Source of the DNA: DATFBY01 sp035253585
GTDB lineage: Bacteria; Gemmatimonadota; Gemmatimonadetes; Gemmatimonadales; Gemmatimonadaceae
Assembly (NCBI GenBank): GCA_035253585.1
Contig: DATFBY010000055.1
Location: 30,401-94,400, forward strand
Length of the DNA stretch: 64,000 nucleotides
Direction of reading: 5' to 3'
The translations under genes and the position numbers were made by a program. Under the pieces are notes generated by a model that worked only from the letters and a program-made list of their open reading frames with translations, had not been told where the DNA came from and made no database searches. The first letter of the stretch is position 1; each line of letters begins with the position of its first letter. This document shows positions 44,447 to 52,979 of this stretch, piece by piece.

Positions 44447-44579
44447 CGGCTGCGGCTACGGCTAGAGGCTCATCGACCGGACAGCGCGTGAGCCCTCGCG
44501 CGCCGCGTCGAGCCACATCCCGTTATCTTTCGCCACGAATGTCGTCGTCCGACGATGGCGACCCGATGGTGATACCATA

Positions 44580-45677
44580 ATGAATGCAGAGAACGTTCAT
44601 CCGATTCGTCTTGCTCCGATTGTAGCGACCGCTGCGCTCGCGCTGTCGCTCTTCGGGCCGATGGCGTACGCGCAGGAGCCGCAGCCACCAGTGGGGAGTG
44701 ACTCGGTGTCGGCGAGCGCGGGCGATAGCGCGAGTACGGTACCGAGAGAGGCAGGTTCCGCGCCGACAGATTCGACGACCCGCACAACCGCGCGAAGGGT
44801 TAGCGGTTCGCCACGACCGCCGCGGCCCGTGCGGCGCCCGAAAGAGCCTCTTCCGGCGCCCGAATGGCCCGTGAAGGGTCCCGCACCGCTCCCCGGAGCC
44901 GTTCTGCCGGCGAAGCGGATCGTCGCCTATTACGGGAATCCGCGCTCGAAGCGTATGGGCATCCTTGGCGAGATACGGCCCGATTCGATGTTGGCGCGCC
45001 TTGATCGCGAGGTTGCAGCGTGGCAGAAGGCGGACCCGGGCACGCCGGTGCAGCCCGCGCTGCATCTCGTGGCGATCGTCGCGCAAGCGCACCCCGGTTC
45101 CGACAAGAAGTACCGTGCGCGGATGTCGGACTCACTGGTGGAGCTGGTATCGTCCTGGGCCGCGAAACGGAACGCACTGGTCTTTCTGGATCTTCAGGTC
45201 GCCAAGAGCACCGTGCAGGCGGAGCTCCCGCGTTTTCTGAAGTTCCTGGCGCGGCCAAACGTTCATCTCGGTCTCGATCCCGAGTTCTCGATGAAGACCG
45301 GCCACGCACCGGGCACGCGGGTGGGAACGATGGACGCGAAAGACGTGAACTACGCCATCAAGACGTTGGCGGCACTCGTGGATTCGCTGAAGCTCCCACC
45401 GAAGGTGCTGGTGGTGCACCGATACACGAAGCCGATGCTGACCAACACTCGAAAGATCGAGCTCGATCCACGCGTGCAGGTAGTCATCCACATGGACGGC
45501 TGGGGGACACCGACGCGGAAGAAGGATTCGTATCTGAATTACATCTATCGTGAGCCAGTGCAGTACGCGGGGTTCAAGATTTTCTACAAGAACGACACGA
45601 AAAAAGGATCCAGACTCATGACACCTGCGGAGATCTTAGAGCTGGAACCGAAACCCGTGTACATTCAGTATCAGTAA
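44580..45677 (+). CDS. Conserved secreted protein, function unknown
   Basis: 365 residues. Signal peptide LAPIVATAALALSLFGPMAYAQ then a Pro/Ser-rich linker (residues 30-105) and a compact domain: KRIVAYYGNPRSKRMGILGE, LHLVAIVAQAHPGSDKKYRA, VHLGLDPEFSM, KVLVVHRYTKPML, VQVVIHMDGWGTP and FKIFYKNDTKKGSRLMTPAE. The alternating beta-strand/loop pattern with conserved YGNP, HLGLDPEF, HRYT and DGWG looks like a TIM-barrel glycoside-hydrolase-like fold, but I cannot name an activity. Members occur in soil bacteria. Divergent from the kinase. Confidence 0.72.
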   Translation: MNAENVHPIRLAPIVATAALALSLFGPMAYAQEPQPPVGSDSVSASAGDSASTVPREAGSAPTDSTTRTTARRVSGSPRPPRPVRRPKEPLPAPEWPVKGPAPLPGAVLPAKRIVAYYGNPRSKRMGILGEIRPDSMLARLDREVAAWQKADPGTPVQPALHLVAIVAQAHPGSDKKYRARMSDSLVELVSSWAAKRNALVFLDLQVAKSTVQAELPRFLKFLARPNVHLGLDPEFSMKTGHAPGTRVGTMDAKDVNYAIKTLAALVDSLKLPPKVLVVHRYTKPMLTNTRKIELDPRVQVVIHMDGWGTPTRKKDSYLNYIYREPVQYAGFKIFYKNDTKKGSRLMTPAEILELEPKPVYIQYQ

Positions 45678-45722
45678 TGCGATGGCTTTCGCACATCTGC
45701 GATGTGACCCGATGCCGGTCTC

Positions 45723-47051
45723 ATGGCCATAATCCAAGCGTCGATCCCCTTTTTCTTCCTGCTGATTTTCGCCGAGCTCGGCTATGCCTTGCTTCGGCGA
45801 AAATCGTTGCTGCGCCTGAATGACTCCGTCAGCGACCTGAGCCTGGGGATCCTCAGCCAGCTCACCGGCGTCTTCATCAAGCTGCTCACCATCGGCATCT
45901 ACATCGTGGTGGAGTCGAGGTGGGGGGTGCAGCGGTGGAGCGGGCTCCCGGCTTGGGAAGACGCGGCACCAGTCACGTTCGCGAGCGGCGTCACGGTGCA
46001 CCCGACGGCGTTGCTCAGCTGGTTCGTTGTCTTCATGCTGGTCGACCTCGCGTATTACTGGTCGCACCGGCTGTCGCACGTCGTGCACATCCTTTGGGCG
46101 GGACACGTCGTCCATCACTCCAGCGAGGAGTACAACCTCACCGTCGCGCTGCGGCAGAGCAGCTTGCACGGGCTTTTCACCTGGGTCTTCTACATCCCGC
46201 TGGCATTCGCCGGCGTGCCGTGGCAAATGTACGTCGCCTGCTACGCGCTCAATCTCGTCTATCAGTTCTGGATTCACACGCGCGCCGTCGGCCGCATGGG
46301 CCGCCTGGCCGAAGCAGTGCTCAATACGCCGTCGCACCACCGCGTGCACCACGGCGTGAATCCGCGTTATCAGGACAGAAACTTCGCTGGCGTCTTCATC
46401 ATCTGGGATCGCATGTTCGGCACCTTCGAGCCTGAAGCCGAAGAGCCGGTCTACGGCATTACGACGCCGCTGGCGAGCTGGAATCCGATCTGGGCGAACG
46501 TCCACGTTTTCGTCGACATCGCGCGCGGTGCGTGGCGCACCGAGCGCTGGCGCGACAAGCTCCGCGTCATTTTCGGTCATCCCGGATGGAAACCGGCCGA
46601 CGTCGCTCAGTCGGTGACGCCAAAGGAAGTATCACCCTCAACCTTCCTCAAGTTCGATCCGGAGATCCCAAGGACCGTCGCGGCGTACGCGCTGGCGCAG
46701 TTCGTCGTCGTGCTACTGGCATCGGTCAAGCTGCTCGACGCCGCGGCGACGCTACCGATGCACCAGACGGCGGCCGCGGCATTCTACATTGCGATCTCAC
46801 TCACCAACATCGGCGGCATGTTCGAGCGATCTCGCTGGGCATACGTGCTCGAGCTCGCGCGCCTGACGACACTGCTCGCCATCGCTGGAGCGTTGGCGTA
46901 CTTCACGACTACATCGTCGATTCTGCTCGCCGTCATTGCGGTCTTCGCCATCGCCTCGCTTCTCTGGCTTCGCATGCTGCGGCACCATCTCACGGTGTCG
47001 TTCGCGACCTATGGTCCGGGCGGAATGGCGGCCGCGCCGCACGGCCACTAG
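45723..47051 (+). CDS. Sterol desaturase / fatty acid hydroxylase family membrane protein
   Basis: 442 residues with about eight TM helices. The eight-histidine di-iron motifs are present: DLAYYWSHRLSH, LWAGHVVHHSSEEYN and NTPSHHRVHHGVNPRY. This set and the length match the TMEM195 (alkylglycerol monooxygenase-like) branch, which oxidises lipid tails using O2. The C-terminal 120 residues add four more helices beyond the FA_hydroxylase domain (VAAYALAQFVVVLLASVKLL onward). Substrate is not deducible. Follows the secreted protein by 45 nt. Confidence 0.9.
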   Translation: MAIIQASIPFFFLLIFAELGYALLRRKSLLRLNDSVSDLSLGILSQLTGVFIKLLTIGIYIVVESRWGVQRWSGLPAWEDAAPVTFASGVTVHPTALLSWFVVFMLVDLAYYWSHRLSHVVHILWAGHVVHHSSEEYNLTVALRQSSLHGLFTWVFYIPLAFAGVPWQMYVACYALNLVYQFWIHTRAVGRMGRLAEAVLNTPSHHRVHHGVNPRYQDRNFAGVFIIWDRMFGTFEPEAEEPVYGITTPLASWNPIWANVHVFVDIARGAWRTERWRDKLRVIFGHPGWKPADVAQSVTPKEVSPSTFLKFDPEIPRTVAAYALAQFVVVLLASVKLLDAAATLPMHQTAAAAFYIAISLTNIGGMFERSRWAYVLELARLTTLLAIAGALAYFTTTSSILLAVIAVFAIASLLWLRMLRHHLTVSFATYGPGGMAAAPHGH

Positions 47052-47065
47052 CCCGGCGTCCGACC

Positions 47066-47081
47066 TGTCCGCATTCGGACA
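47066..47081. promoter_or_regulatory. Short inverted repeat upstream of an ADOP gene
   Basis: TGTCCG-CATT-CGGACA (47066-47081), a perfect 6-bp inverted repeat, 112 nt upstream of the ADOP start and 15 nt after the desaturase stop. It could be an operator or a weak terminator stem; no factor is identified. Confidence 0.35.
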
Positions 47082-47192
47082 ACGCGTCCCGCGCGCGAAC
47101 GCGGCGGCGGCGGTCGGACGAACGCAAGTGATGATCGGGTAGCGATTTAGCCGGAGCGCAGGTCGGTACGATTCTTCCTTTGCGCCCGGCGC

Positions 47193-49685
47193 ATGGACTC
47201 ACTCATCCACGATCTCCGCTACGCGCTGCGCAGCCTCACCAAGCATCGCGCGTTCACCGCCATCGTCGTCTTGACGCTCGGCCTCGGCATAGGCGCAAAC
47301 GCCGCGATCTTCAGCGTGGTGAACGCGGCACTCTTTCGACCGCTGCCCTTCCACGAGCCCGAGCGGCTCGTGCTGATCTGGGGAAGCAACGCTGCGGCCG
47401 GGATGGAGCAAGGACCGCACTCGCTGCCGACTTTTCTGGACATTCGCCAGCGCGCACGTTCCTTCGAGAGCCTCGGGGCGTGGACGTCGCTGGGCGACAG
47501 CAAGTTCACGCTGACTGGCCTCGATGAGCCGCTCAAGGTGCAGTACGCGGTGGTGACGGCAAATCTGTTCTCCGTGTTAGGCGTCAGTCCGACGCTGGGG
47601 CGAAGCTTCGAGCCATCGGACGATACCCCTGGCCGGGCGCGCGGGGTGATTGTCAGCCACGCGCTGTGGGCGCGACTCTTCGGCTCGTCGCGCAACGTGG
47701 CGGGAAAGACGATCATCCTCGACGGCGTATCGCGCGACGTGATCGGCGTACTGCCGCCCGACTTCCGCTTCGTGAGCTTTCCACGCGAGCCGGACGTCTG
47801 GCTTCCCCTCGGCCTCGACCCGTTCGACGAACGAGTCTATGCCCGAGGCGTTCGCGCACTCGGTATCGTCGGCCGCCTCACACCATCGGTGCCTGACGAG
47901 GCGGCGGCCCGCGAGCTCCGTGGGATCGCGGCTCAGCTGGAGCAGGAGCACCCGCGCTTTCACGCCGGGTGGTCGCTCACCGTCGTCCCGCTTCGCGAGC
48001 AGGCAATCGGCGACGTGCGCACCGGAATGCTCGTACTTCTGGGCTCGGTCGGGTTGGTGCTCCTCATCGGGTGCGCCAACGTGGCCAACTTGATGTTGGC
48101 GCGTGCAGCCGCGCGTGACCGGGAGATGGCGCTGCGCGCGGCACTCGGCGCCAGCCGGCGCCGACTCGTCAGGCAGATGCTCACCGAAAGCGCCGTCTTG
48201 GCCCTTGCCGGCGGGGGTCTCGGACTGTTGTTGGCCGTGTGGGGCTCCGCCATCCCGGCCGCGGTCGCACTGGCACCGCCGAATCTGTTCACGCCGGTGA
48301 GCGTTCAACCCGCCGATGTGACCGTCGACACGCCGGTGTTGCTCTTCACGATCGTTCTCTCGTTAGGCACCGGGGTGCTGTTTGGCCTGGTGCCTGCCTT
48401 CCGCGCGTCGCGAGCCGATCTGAGGGAGCGAATGATCGGCGGCGCGATCTCAGTCAGCGGTGCTGGCGCCCGCCGAGTTGCCGACGTTCTCGCTACGGTT
48501 CAGATCGCTGTAGCACTCACCCTGCTCGTTGGCGCGGGGCTTCTCGTGCGGAGCTTCGAGCGGTTGTCGTCGCAGGGAACGGGATTTCAGGCCGAGAACG
48601 TCCTCGCGCTCGAGCTCTCATTGTCGCCGGCGGCATACGAATCGGCGCGCGCACGCGCGTTCGCCGATCAGCTGGTGGAGCGCGCGGCGGCGCTGCCGGG
48701 CGTACGCGCTGTCGGCATCGGTGAGCAGTTGCCCTTCACCGGTCCCGTGCAACGTTCGGATTTTCGGATCGCCGGCGAGCTGGACGTGGATCCAGCTCGA
48801 CAACCGAGCGCCGCATACGGTTCGGTCTCACCCAACTACTTTGCGGCCCTTGGCATCGGACTTCGCCGTGGCCGGATGCTCGATGCGCGCGATGGAGCGC
48901 ACGCTGCACGTGTCGCGGTCATCAGCGAAGAGATGGCCAAACGCTACTGGCCCAACCAGGATCCGCTCGGGAAGCGGTTCGCGCTGAGCACCGAAGCGCT
49001 GCGCTTCGACCGTGCTGGTCCGCCGCGCCTGGATTATGAGAGTGCGATGCGCGAGGTCGTCGGCGTCGTCGCCGATGTGAAGCGAGGCGCGCTCGATGAT
49101 CGCCCGCTGCCTGAAGTATACGTGCCACTCGCCCAGCGCCCGGTGCTCGATTTCAGCGTCGTGATGCGCACCACCGGCGATCCGCTGGCAGTCGCCGCGA
49201 GCGTACGAGCGTTGGTACGGGAGATCGATCCGAGTCAACCGATCAGCGCGCTGCACACGATGAGCGGCCTGGTAGCCGCGTCGCTCGGGCTTCCACGCGC
49301 ACGGATGCTACTGCTCTCCGGGTTCGCGGTACTGGCCGCTCTCTTGGCCGTCGTCGGGATCTATGGCGTCATCGCTCACGGAGTGACGGAGCGCACGCGT
49401 GAGATCGGCATCCGCATCGCGTTAGGCGCCCGTCGCGCCGACGTGGTCGGGTTCGTCATCAAGCGTGGCGTGGCCGTCGGCATTGCGGGTGTCGTCGCCG
49501 GCCTGTTGGTCGCGTGGATGGCAACCCAGGCGCTCTCGGCGCTCATCTTCGAGGTGAGCGTAAGCGATCCTGGCACGTACGTGGTGGTTTCGGTGCTGGT
49601 GCTGGGCTCCACACTGCTTGCGAGCTGGCTACCGGCTCGACGCGCGGCGCGGATCGAGCCATCGATCGCGATGAGGGAGAGTTAG
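47193..49685 (+). CDS. ADOP-type ABC transporter permease (MacB/FtsX family)
   Basis: 830 residues, same class as the 6717-9212 protein and also without the N-terminal helical extension. Start MDSLIHDLRYALRSLTKHRA, first TM TAIVVLTLGLGIGANAAIFS, central IGCANVANLMLARAAARDRE, and C-terminal RTREIGIRIALGARRADVVG with ending PARRAARIEPSIAMRES. No PadR gene is adjacent. Two MacB-like periplasmic domains sit between the helices. Three GTTAGGC motifs lie in the gene (47576, 48362, 49421), each in Leu-Gly codons. Convergent with the Fpg/Nei gene; stops overlap. Confidence 0.91.
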   Translation: MDSLIHDLRYALRSLTKHRAFTAIVVLTLGLGIGANAAIFSVVNAALFRPLPFHEPERLVLIWGSNAAAGMEQGPHSLPTFLDIRQRARSFESLGAWTSLGDSKFTLTGLDEPLKVQYAVVTANLFSVLGVSPTLGRSFEPSDDTPGRARGVIVSHALWARLFGSSRNVAGKTIILDGVSRDVIGVLPPDFRFVSFPREPDVWLPLGLDPFDERVYARGVRALGIVGRLTPSVPDEAAARELRGIAAQLEQEHPRFHAGWSLTVVPLREQAIGDVRTGMLVLLGSVGLVLLIGCANVANLMLARAAARDREMALRAALGASRRRLVRQMLTESAVLALAGGGLGLLLAVWGSAIPAAVALAPPNLFTPVSVQPADVTVDTPVLLFTIVLSLGTGVLFGLVPAFRASRADLRERMIGGAISVSGAGARRVADVLATVQIAVALTLLVGAGLLVRSFERLSSQGTGFQAENVLALELSLSPAAYESARARAFADQLVERAAALPGVRAVGIGEQLPFTGPVQRSDFRIAGELDVDPARQPSAAYGSVSPNYFAALGIGLRRGRMLDARDGAHAARVAVISEEMAKRYWPNQDPLGKRFALSTEALRFDRAGPPRLDYESAMREVVGVVADVKRGALDDRPLPEVYVPLAQRPVLDFSVVMRTTGDPLAVAASVRALVREIDPSQPISALHTMSGLVAASLGLPRARMLLLSGFAVLAALLAVVGIYGVIAHGVTERTREIGIRIALGARRADVVGFVIKRGVAVGIAGVVAGLLVAWMATQALSALIFEVSVSDPGTYVVVSVLVLGSTLLASWLPARRAARIEPSIAMRES

Positions 49686-50566
49686 TCGAGCTCGTCGATC
49701 GACCGCGGCCAATCCTGCTTCAGCAGTCGCGACATCGCACGATCGGCCAGCAAGCGGCCGTTCGTCTGACAGCGCGCGCAGTAGTTCGTCTCGTTGGTCG
49801 CATAACGAATGCGTTGTACGGGAGTTCCGCATACAGGGCAGGGGAGCGCGAACCGTCCGTGCACTGCCATCTCCGGGCGAAAGGCCGTGACTCCTTCGGG
49901 GAAATCGCTGCCGGTCTGTTCGCGAAGCCGTTGAATCCACTCCACGAGCGTGGTGCGCGTAGCGTCGAACAAGCGGGCGATCTCCTCGTCGCTCAGCCGA
50001 GAGGTCAGCGCCAACGGCGACAGGCGCGCGCGATGCAGAATCTCATCTGAATAGGCGTTGCCAATGCCGCTGAACAAGCGCGGGTCGGTGAGCGATCGCT
50101 TGACCGTGTGATTCTCGGCTCGCAGTCGCGCGGTGAATTCCTCCAGCGTCGCGTCGAGCACCTCCAGACCGCCCCGGTCGAACTCGCTCAGTCCGTCTTC
50201 GCCGCGTACCAGATGTAGCGATGCGCGACGCGTCGTTCCGGCCTCGGTGAAAAACAGCGTGCCATTGGGAAAGTCGAACGCGGCCAACGCGATCTTTCCT
50301 GGCGCTTTGGCATCTCGCGGCCGCCAACGAAAGCGTCCGGCGATCATGAGGTGGATGACGATGAAGAGGTCGCCCTCCAGCTCGATCACGATTCGCTTCC
50401 CCAGTCGACGCAGGCCGCGCACACGCTTGCCTTTCAGCTCCGCGGGCGACGGCTCCACCGAGCGAAGCACGAACGGACGAAGCACGCGGATGTGCTCGAG
50501 CGGCTGGCCGACGATGCGTGGCGCCAGCGTCTCGATGTAAAGGAGTACGTCAGGGAGCTCGGGCAA
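49682..50566 (-). CDS. Formamidopyrimidine-DNA glycosylase family (Fpg/Nei)
   Basis: 294 residues. The start is taken as TTG 50566 because the enzyme needs Pro as residue 2 after Met removal: TTG is followed by PELPDVLLY, the family N-terminus with catalytic Pro2 and Glu3; the frame stays open upstream to 50623. Further motifs: RRLGKRIVIELEGD, H2TH region FSGIGNAYSDEILHRARLSP, and a C-terminal zinc finger CPVCGTPVQRIRY ... YCARCQT. It excises oxidised bases and nicks the AP site. Whether it prefers 8-oxoG (Fpg) or pyrimidines (Nei) is not settled by these motifs. Confidence 0.93.
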   Translation of the reverse strand: MPELPDVLLYIETLAPRIVGQPLEHIRVLRPFVLRSVEPSPAELKGKRVRGLRRLGKRIVIELEGDLFIVIHLMIAGRFRWRPRDAKAPGKIALAAFDFPNGTLFFTEAGTTRRASLHLVRGEDGLSEFDRGGLEVLDATLEEFTARLRAENHTVKRSLTDPRLFSGIGNAYSDEILHRARLSPLALTSRLSDEEIARLFDATRTTLVEWIQRLREQTGSDFPEGVTAFRPEMAVHGRFALPCPVCGTPVQRIRYATNETNYCARCQTNGRLLADRAMSRLLKQDWPRSIDELD

Positions 50567-50700
50567 GGATGATGTCGCGTGAGAATCGAGATAATAGCGC
50601 GCGTGGCGTGGCGCGGCAGGCATGCTCTCGCATGAGCATGGCCGGCGAGGCTACCTTATCCCCAGTTCAGGCGCCACTTACCTCCGCACACGGAGCCGGC

Positions 50701-51321
50701 ATGTCATCCCGTGCACTCGGCCACGCTCTTGCCTTCGCACTCGCTCTCCCGCTCACCGCCGCCGCGCAGACCGTGTCTACGGCTGCACCCACCGACTCGG
50801 CGGCAGTCCGTATTCTGCCTAACGAGCTACAGATCGCGGGAGCGGTCAGTCCCGCGCCGGAGGCAATGCGCGCCGGAGCCACAGTGCTTGGCTACTCGCA
50901 AGACCGAAAGCTGATGCGGATACGCGCGGGCACGAACGATCTCATCTGCTTGGCTGACGATCCGGTGCGTCCCGGCTTCCATGCCGCCTGCTACCACCGA
51001 TCGCTGGAGCCGTTCATGGCGCGCGGCCGCGCCCTCCGTGCGCGTGGTCTGACGGCCGACGAGGCGGATACAGTGCGACTCAAGGAAATCCGCACGCGCA
51101 AACTCTCCATGCCGACGCGCCCGACCGCGCTGTACCAGCTGAGCGCGCCCGCCGACAGCATGGATATGACGACGGGCACCGCACGCGGTGCCCGTGCTCT
51201 CCACGTCATGTACATCCCTTACGCCACGGCGAAGTCCACCGGGCTGTCGGTGCAGCCGATCAAAGGTCCCTGGCTGATGAATGCCGGCACGCCTTGGGCG
51301 CACATCATGTACACGCCCTGA
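50701..51321 (+). CDS. Hypothetical secreted protein
   Basis: 206 residues from ATG 50701 (preceded by CGGAG), which places a signal peptide (ALGHALAFALALPLTAAAQT); the frame is open upstream to 50518 but without coding character. The body has a Cys pair (LICLADDPVRPGFHAACYHR) and motif-like GTNDLICLADDP, RALHVMYIPYATAKSTGLS, PWLMNAGTPWAHIMY. Proteins with this pattern are annotated only as hypothetical. No catalytic motif is evident. Shares a divergent upstream region with the Fpg/Nei gene. Confidence 0.65.
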   Translation: MSSRALGHALAFALALPLTAAAQTVSTAAPTDSAAVRILPNELQIAGAVSPAPEAMRAGATVLGYSQDRKLMRIRAGTNDLICLADDPVRPGFHAACYHRSLEPFMARGRALRARGLTADEADTVRLKEIRTRKLSMPTRPTALYQLSAPADSMDMTTGTARGARALHVMYIPYATAKSTGLSVQPIKGPWLMNAGTPWAHIMYTP

Positions 51322-51353
51322 CCGCTCAGGCGGCGAGCGCCGGCTGCCGCTCG

Positions 51354-51716
51354 CTACTGCGGCGGAATCGTCAGCGTGACGGTGTCGCCCGGACGGATTC
51401 CGATCTCGTCGCTCACCGGCGTGCGGCTGCTGCCGATCGGATCAGCGAGAAAGCGGAGCGCCGTAGTCCCGAAGAGTAAGCTCTGCGGAATCTGGAATGT
51501 GGCGTTGGAAGCGCCACTCACCATACCCAAACGGATGCGCTGCCCCGCGCTGCGGATCACGTAAATGTTCATGTCCGTGAAGGACCGATTTTCGACCTTC
51601 ACGTACGTCGGCTCTACGGCTGCCGCCGACGAGCGTTGATTCGAGCTCGAAGTGGTCGACTTGCTCGCGCATGCCGCGAGCGTCGACGCGAGCGCGAGAG
51701 CCAAAAGGACTCGCAT
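51354..51716 (-). CDS. Hypothetical lipoprotein
   Basis: 120 residues from ATG 51716, with GGAGG a few nucleotides upstream. Lipoprotein signal MRVLLALALASTLAACASKS (lipobox LAAC) then a Ser-rich linker and one beta-rich domain (TYVKVENRSFTDMNIYVIRS, RIRLGMVSGASNATFQIPQS, IGIRPGDTVTLTIPP). The domain resembles short secreted beta proteins common in this phylum. Divergent from the MarR-GNAT gene with a 227-nt shared promoter region. Confidence 0.75.
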   Translation of the reverse strand: MRVLLALALASTLAACASKSTTSSSNQRSSAAAVEPTYVKVENRSFTDMNIYVIRSAGQRIRLGMVSGASNATFQIPQSLLFGTTALRFLADPIGSSRTPVSDEIGIRPGDTVTLTIPPQ

Positions 51717-51943
51717 GGAACCTCCGGCGCCTCTTCCGCGCGCGGCTGGGTGAATTGACGAGACACTGCGTTCCGGTGGTGGGCCGGCATCGCAACTTAA
51801 TACCCCGCAGGCCCGCAATCGTCGCATCTCCGCGCGCCGAGCGCCAGGTGGAGCACCTGCTGCCGCCGGCGCACCGGACCACGGCACCTCTGGCATCGTT
51901 GCGTACCGCACGTATTTTCTTGGTAACTGCAACAGAGCGCGCC

Positions 51944-52867
51944 ATGCAGGATCTACGCGACGTCGCCGCCCTCCGCGAGCATTCCCGTCACGTCGTTCGC
52001 GAGCTCGGATTTCTGCGCCCGACGTATGGCTCGACCGGCTGCACCCATTCGCAGGCGCACGCACTCGTCGAGCTCGATCGAGAAGGCGCACTCACGGGAG
52101 CGGAGCTCGCTGAGCGCCTGCGTCAGGACCCTTCGACGGCCAGCCGCACGATAGCGCAACTGCTCGCGCGCGGCTGGGCCCGGCCGACCTCGCAGTCGAG
52201 CGATCGCCGCCGCAAGCCGCTCGTACTCACGGCACGCGGGCGTCGCCAGCTGGCGCGAGTCGACGCCGCTGCCAACGCGCAGGTCAGTCGTGCACTGGCC
52301 TTGTTGTCGCCGCCCGAACGCAAGGCTGTGCTGAGCGGCATGCACGCGTACGCCGCAGCACTGGCACGCGCACGGCAGCGAGAAGGGCTCGTCGTTCGTC
52401 GCATCCGTTCCGTCGATGATGCGGCGATGGGCCGCATCATTCGACAGGTCATGACGGAGTTCGGTGCAGTCGGATCGGGCTACGCGATCGTCGATCCGGA
52501 GGTCTCGCGGATGAGCGCCGCCTACCGCGGACCGCGCAGCGCCTACTTCGTGATCGTACGAGACGGCCAAGTGCTCGGTGGTGGCGGCATCGGGCCGCTG
52601 CGTGGAGGGCCGCCTGACACCTGCGAACTGCGCAAGATGTACTTCCTCCCGCAGCTCCGCGGGCTGGGCATGGGTCGAGAGATGCTGGATCGCTGCTTGA
52701 TCGAAGCGAAGCGGATCGGCTATCGCCGCTGCTATCTCGAAACGCTGGAGCGGATGGCGACCGCCCGCGCGCTGTATGAAAGTGTCGGCTTCCGAAAGCT
52801 CGATGCGCCGATGGGCGACACCGGCCATCATCGCTGCGACGCGTGGTACGTGAAGGATCTCGACTGA
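51944..52867 (+). CDS. MarR-type regulator fused to GNAT acetyltransferase
   Basis: 307 residues from ATG 51944. Residues 1-145 are a MarR winged helix (HSQAHALVELDREGALTGAE, RLRQDPSTASRTIAQLLARG, DRRRKPLVLTARGRRQL). Residues 150-305 are a GNAT domain (LRKMYFLPQLRGLGMGREML with RGLGMG as the acetyl-CoA loop; YLETLERMATARALYESVGF). This two-domain arrangement is known in several phyla and may link DNA binding to acetyl transfer. It probably controls itself and the divergent lipoprotein gene; ligand and acceptor are unknown. Confidence 0.92.
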   Translation: MQDLRDVAALREHSRHVVRELGFLRPTYGSTGCTHSQAHALVELDREGALTGAELAERLRQDPSTASRTIAQLLARGWARPTSQSSDRRRKPLVLTARGRRQLARVDAAANAQVSRALALLSPPERKAVLSGMHAYAAALARARQREGLVVRRIRSVDDAAMGRIIRQVMTEFGAVGSGYAIVDPEVSRMSAAYRGPRSAYFVIVRDGQVLGGGGIGPLRGGPPDTCELRKMYFLPQLRGLGMGREMLDRCLIEAKRIGYRRCYLETLERMATARALYESVGFRKLDAPMGDTGHHRCDAWYVKDLD

Positions 52868-52979
52868 TGGCTCTCGTGCGGTAGCTCGTCCCGCCGGCCA
52901 GGCGATGGTCCCCGACGCATTGGACGCGACCGACGAGCGGACGCATCTTCTCCGCCTCCCCTCAACGAGCACATCCCGA

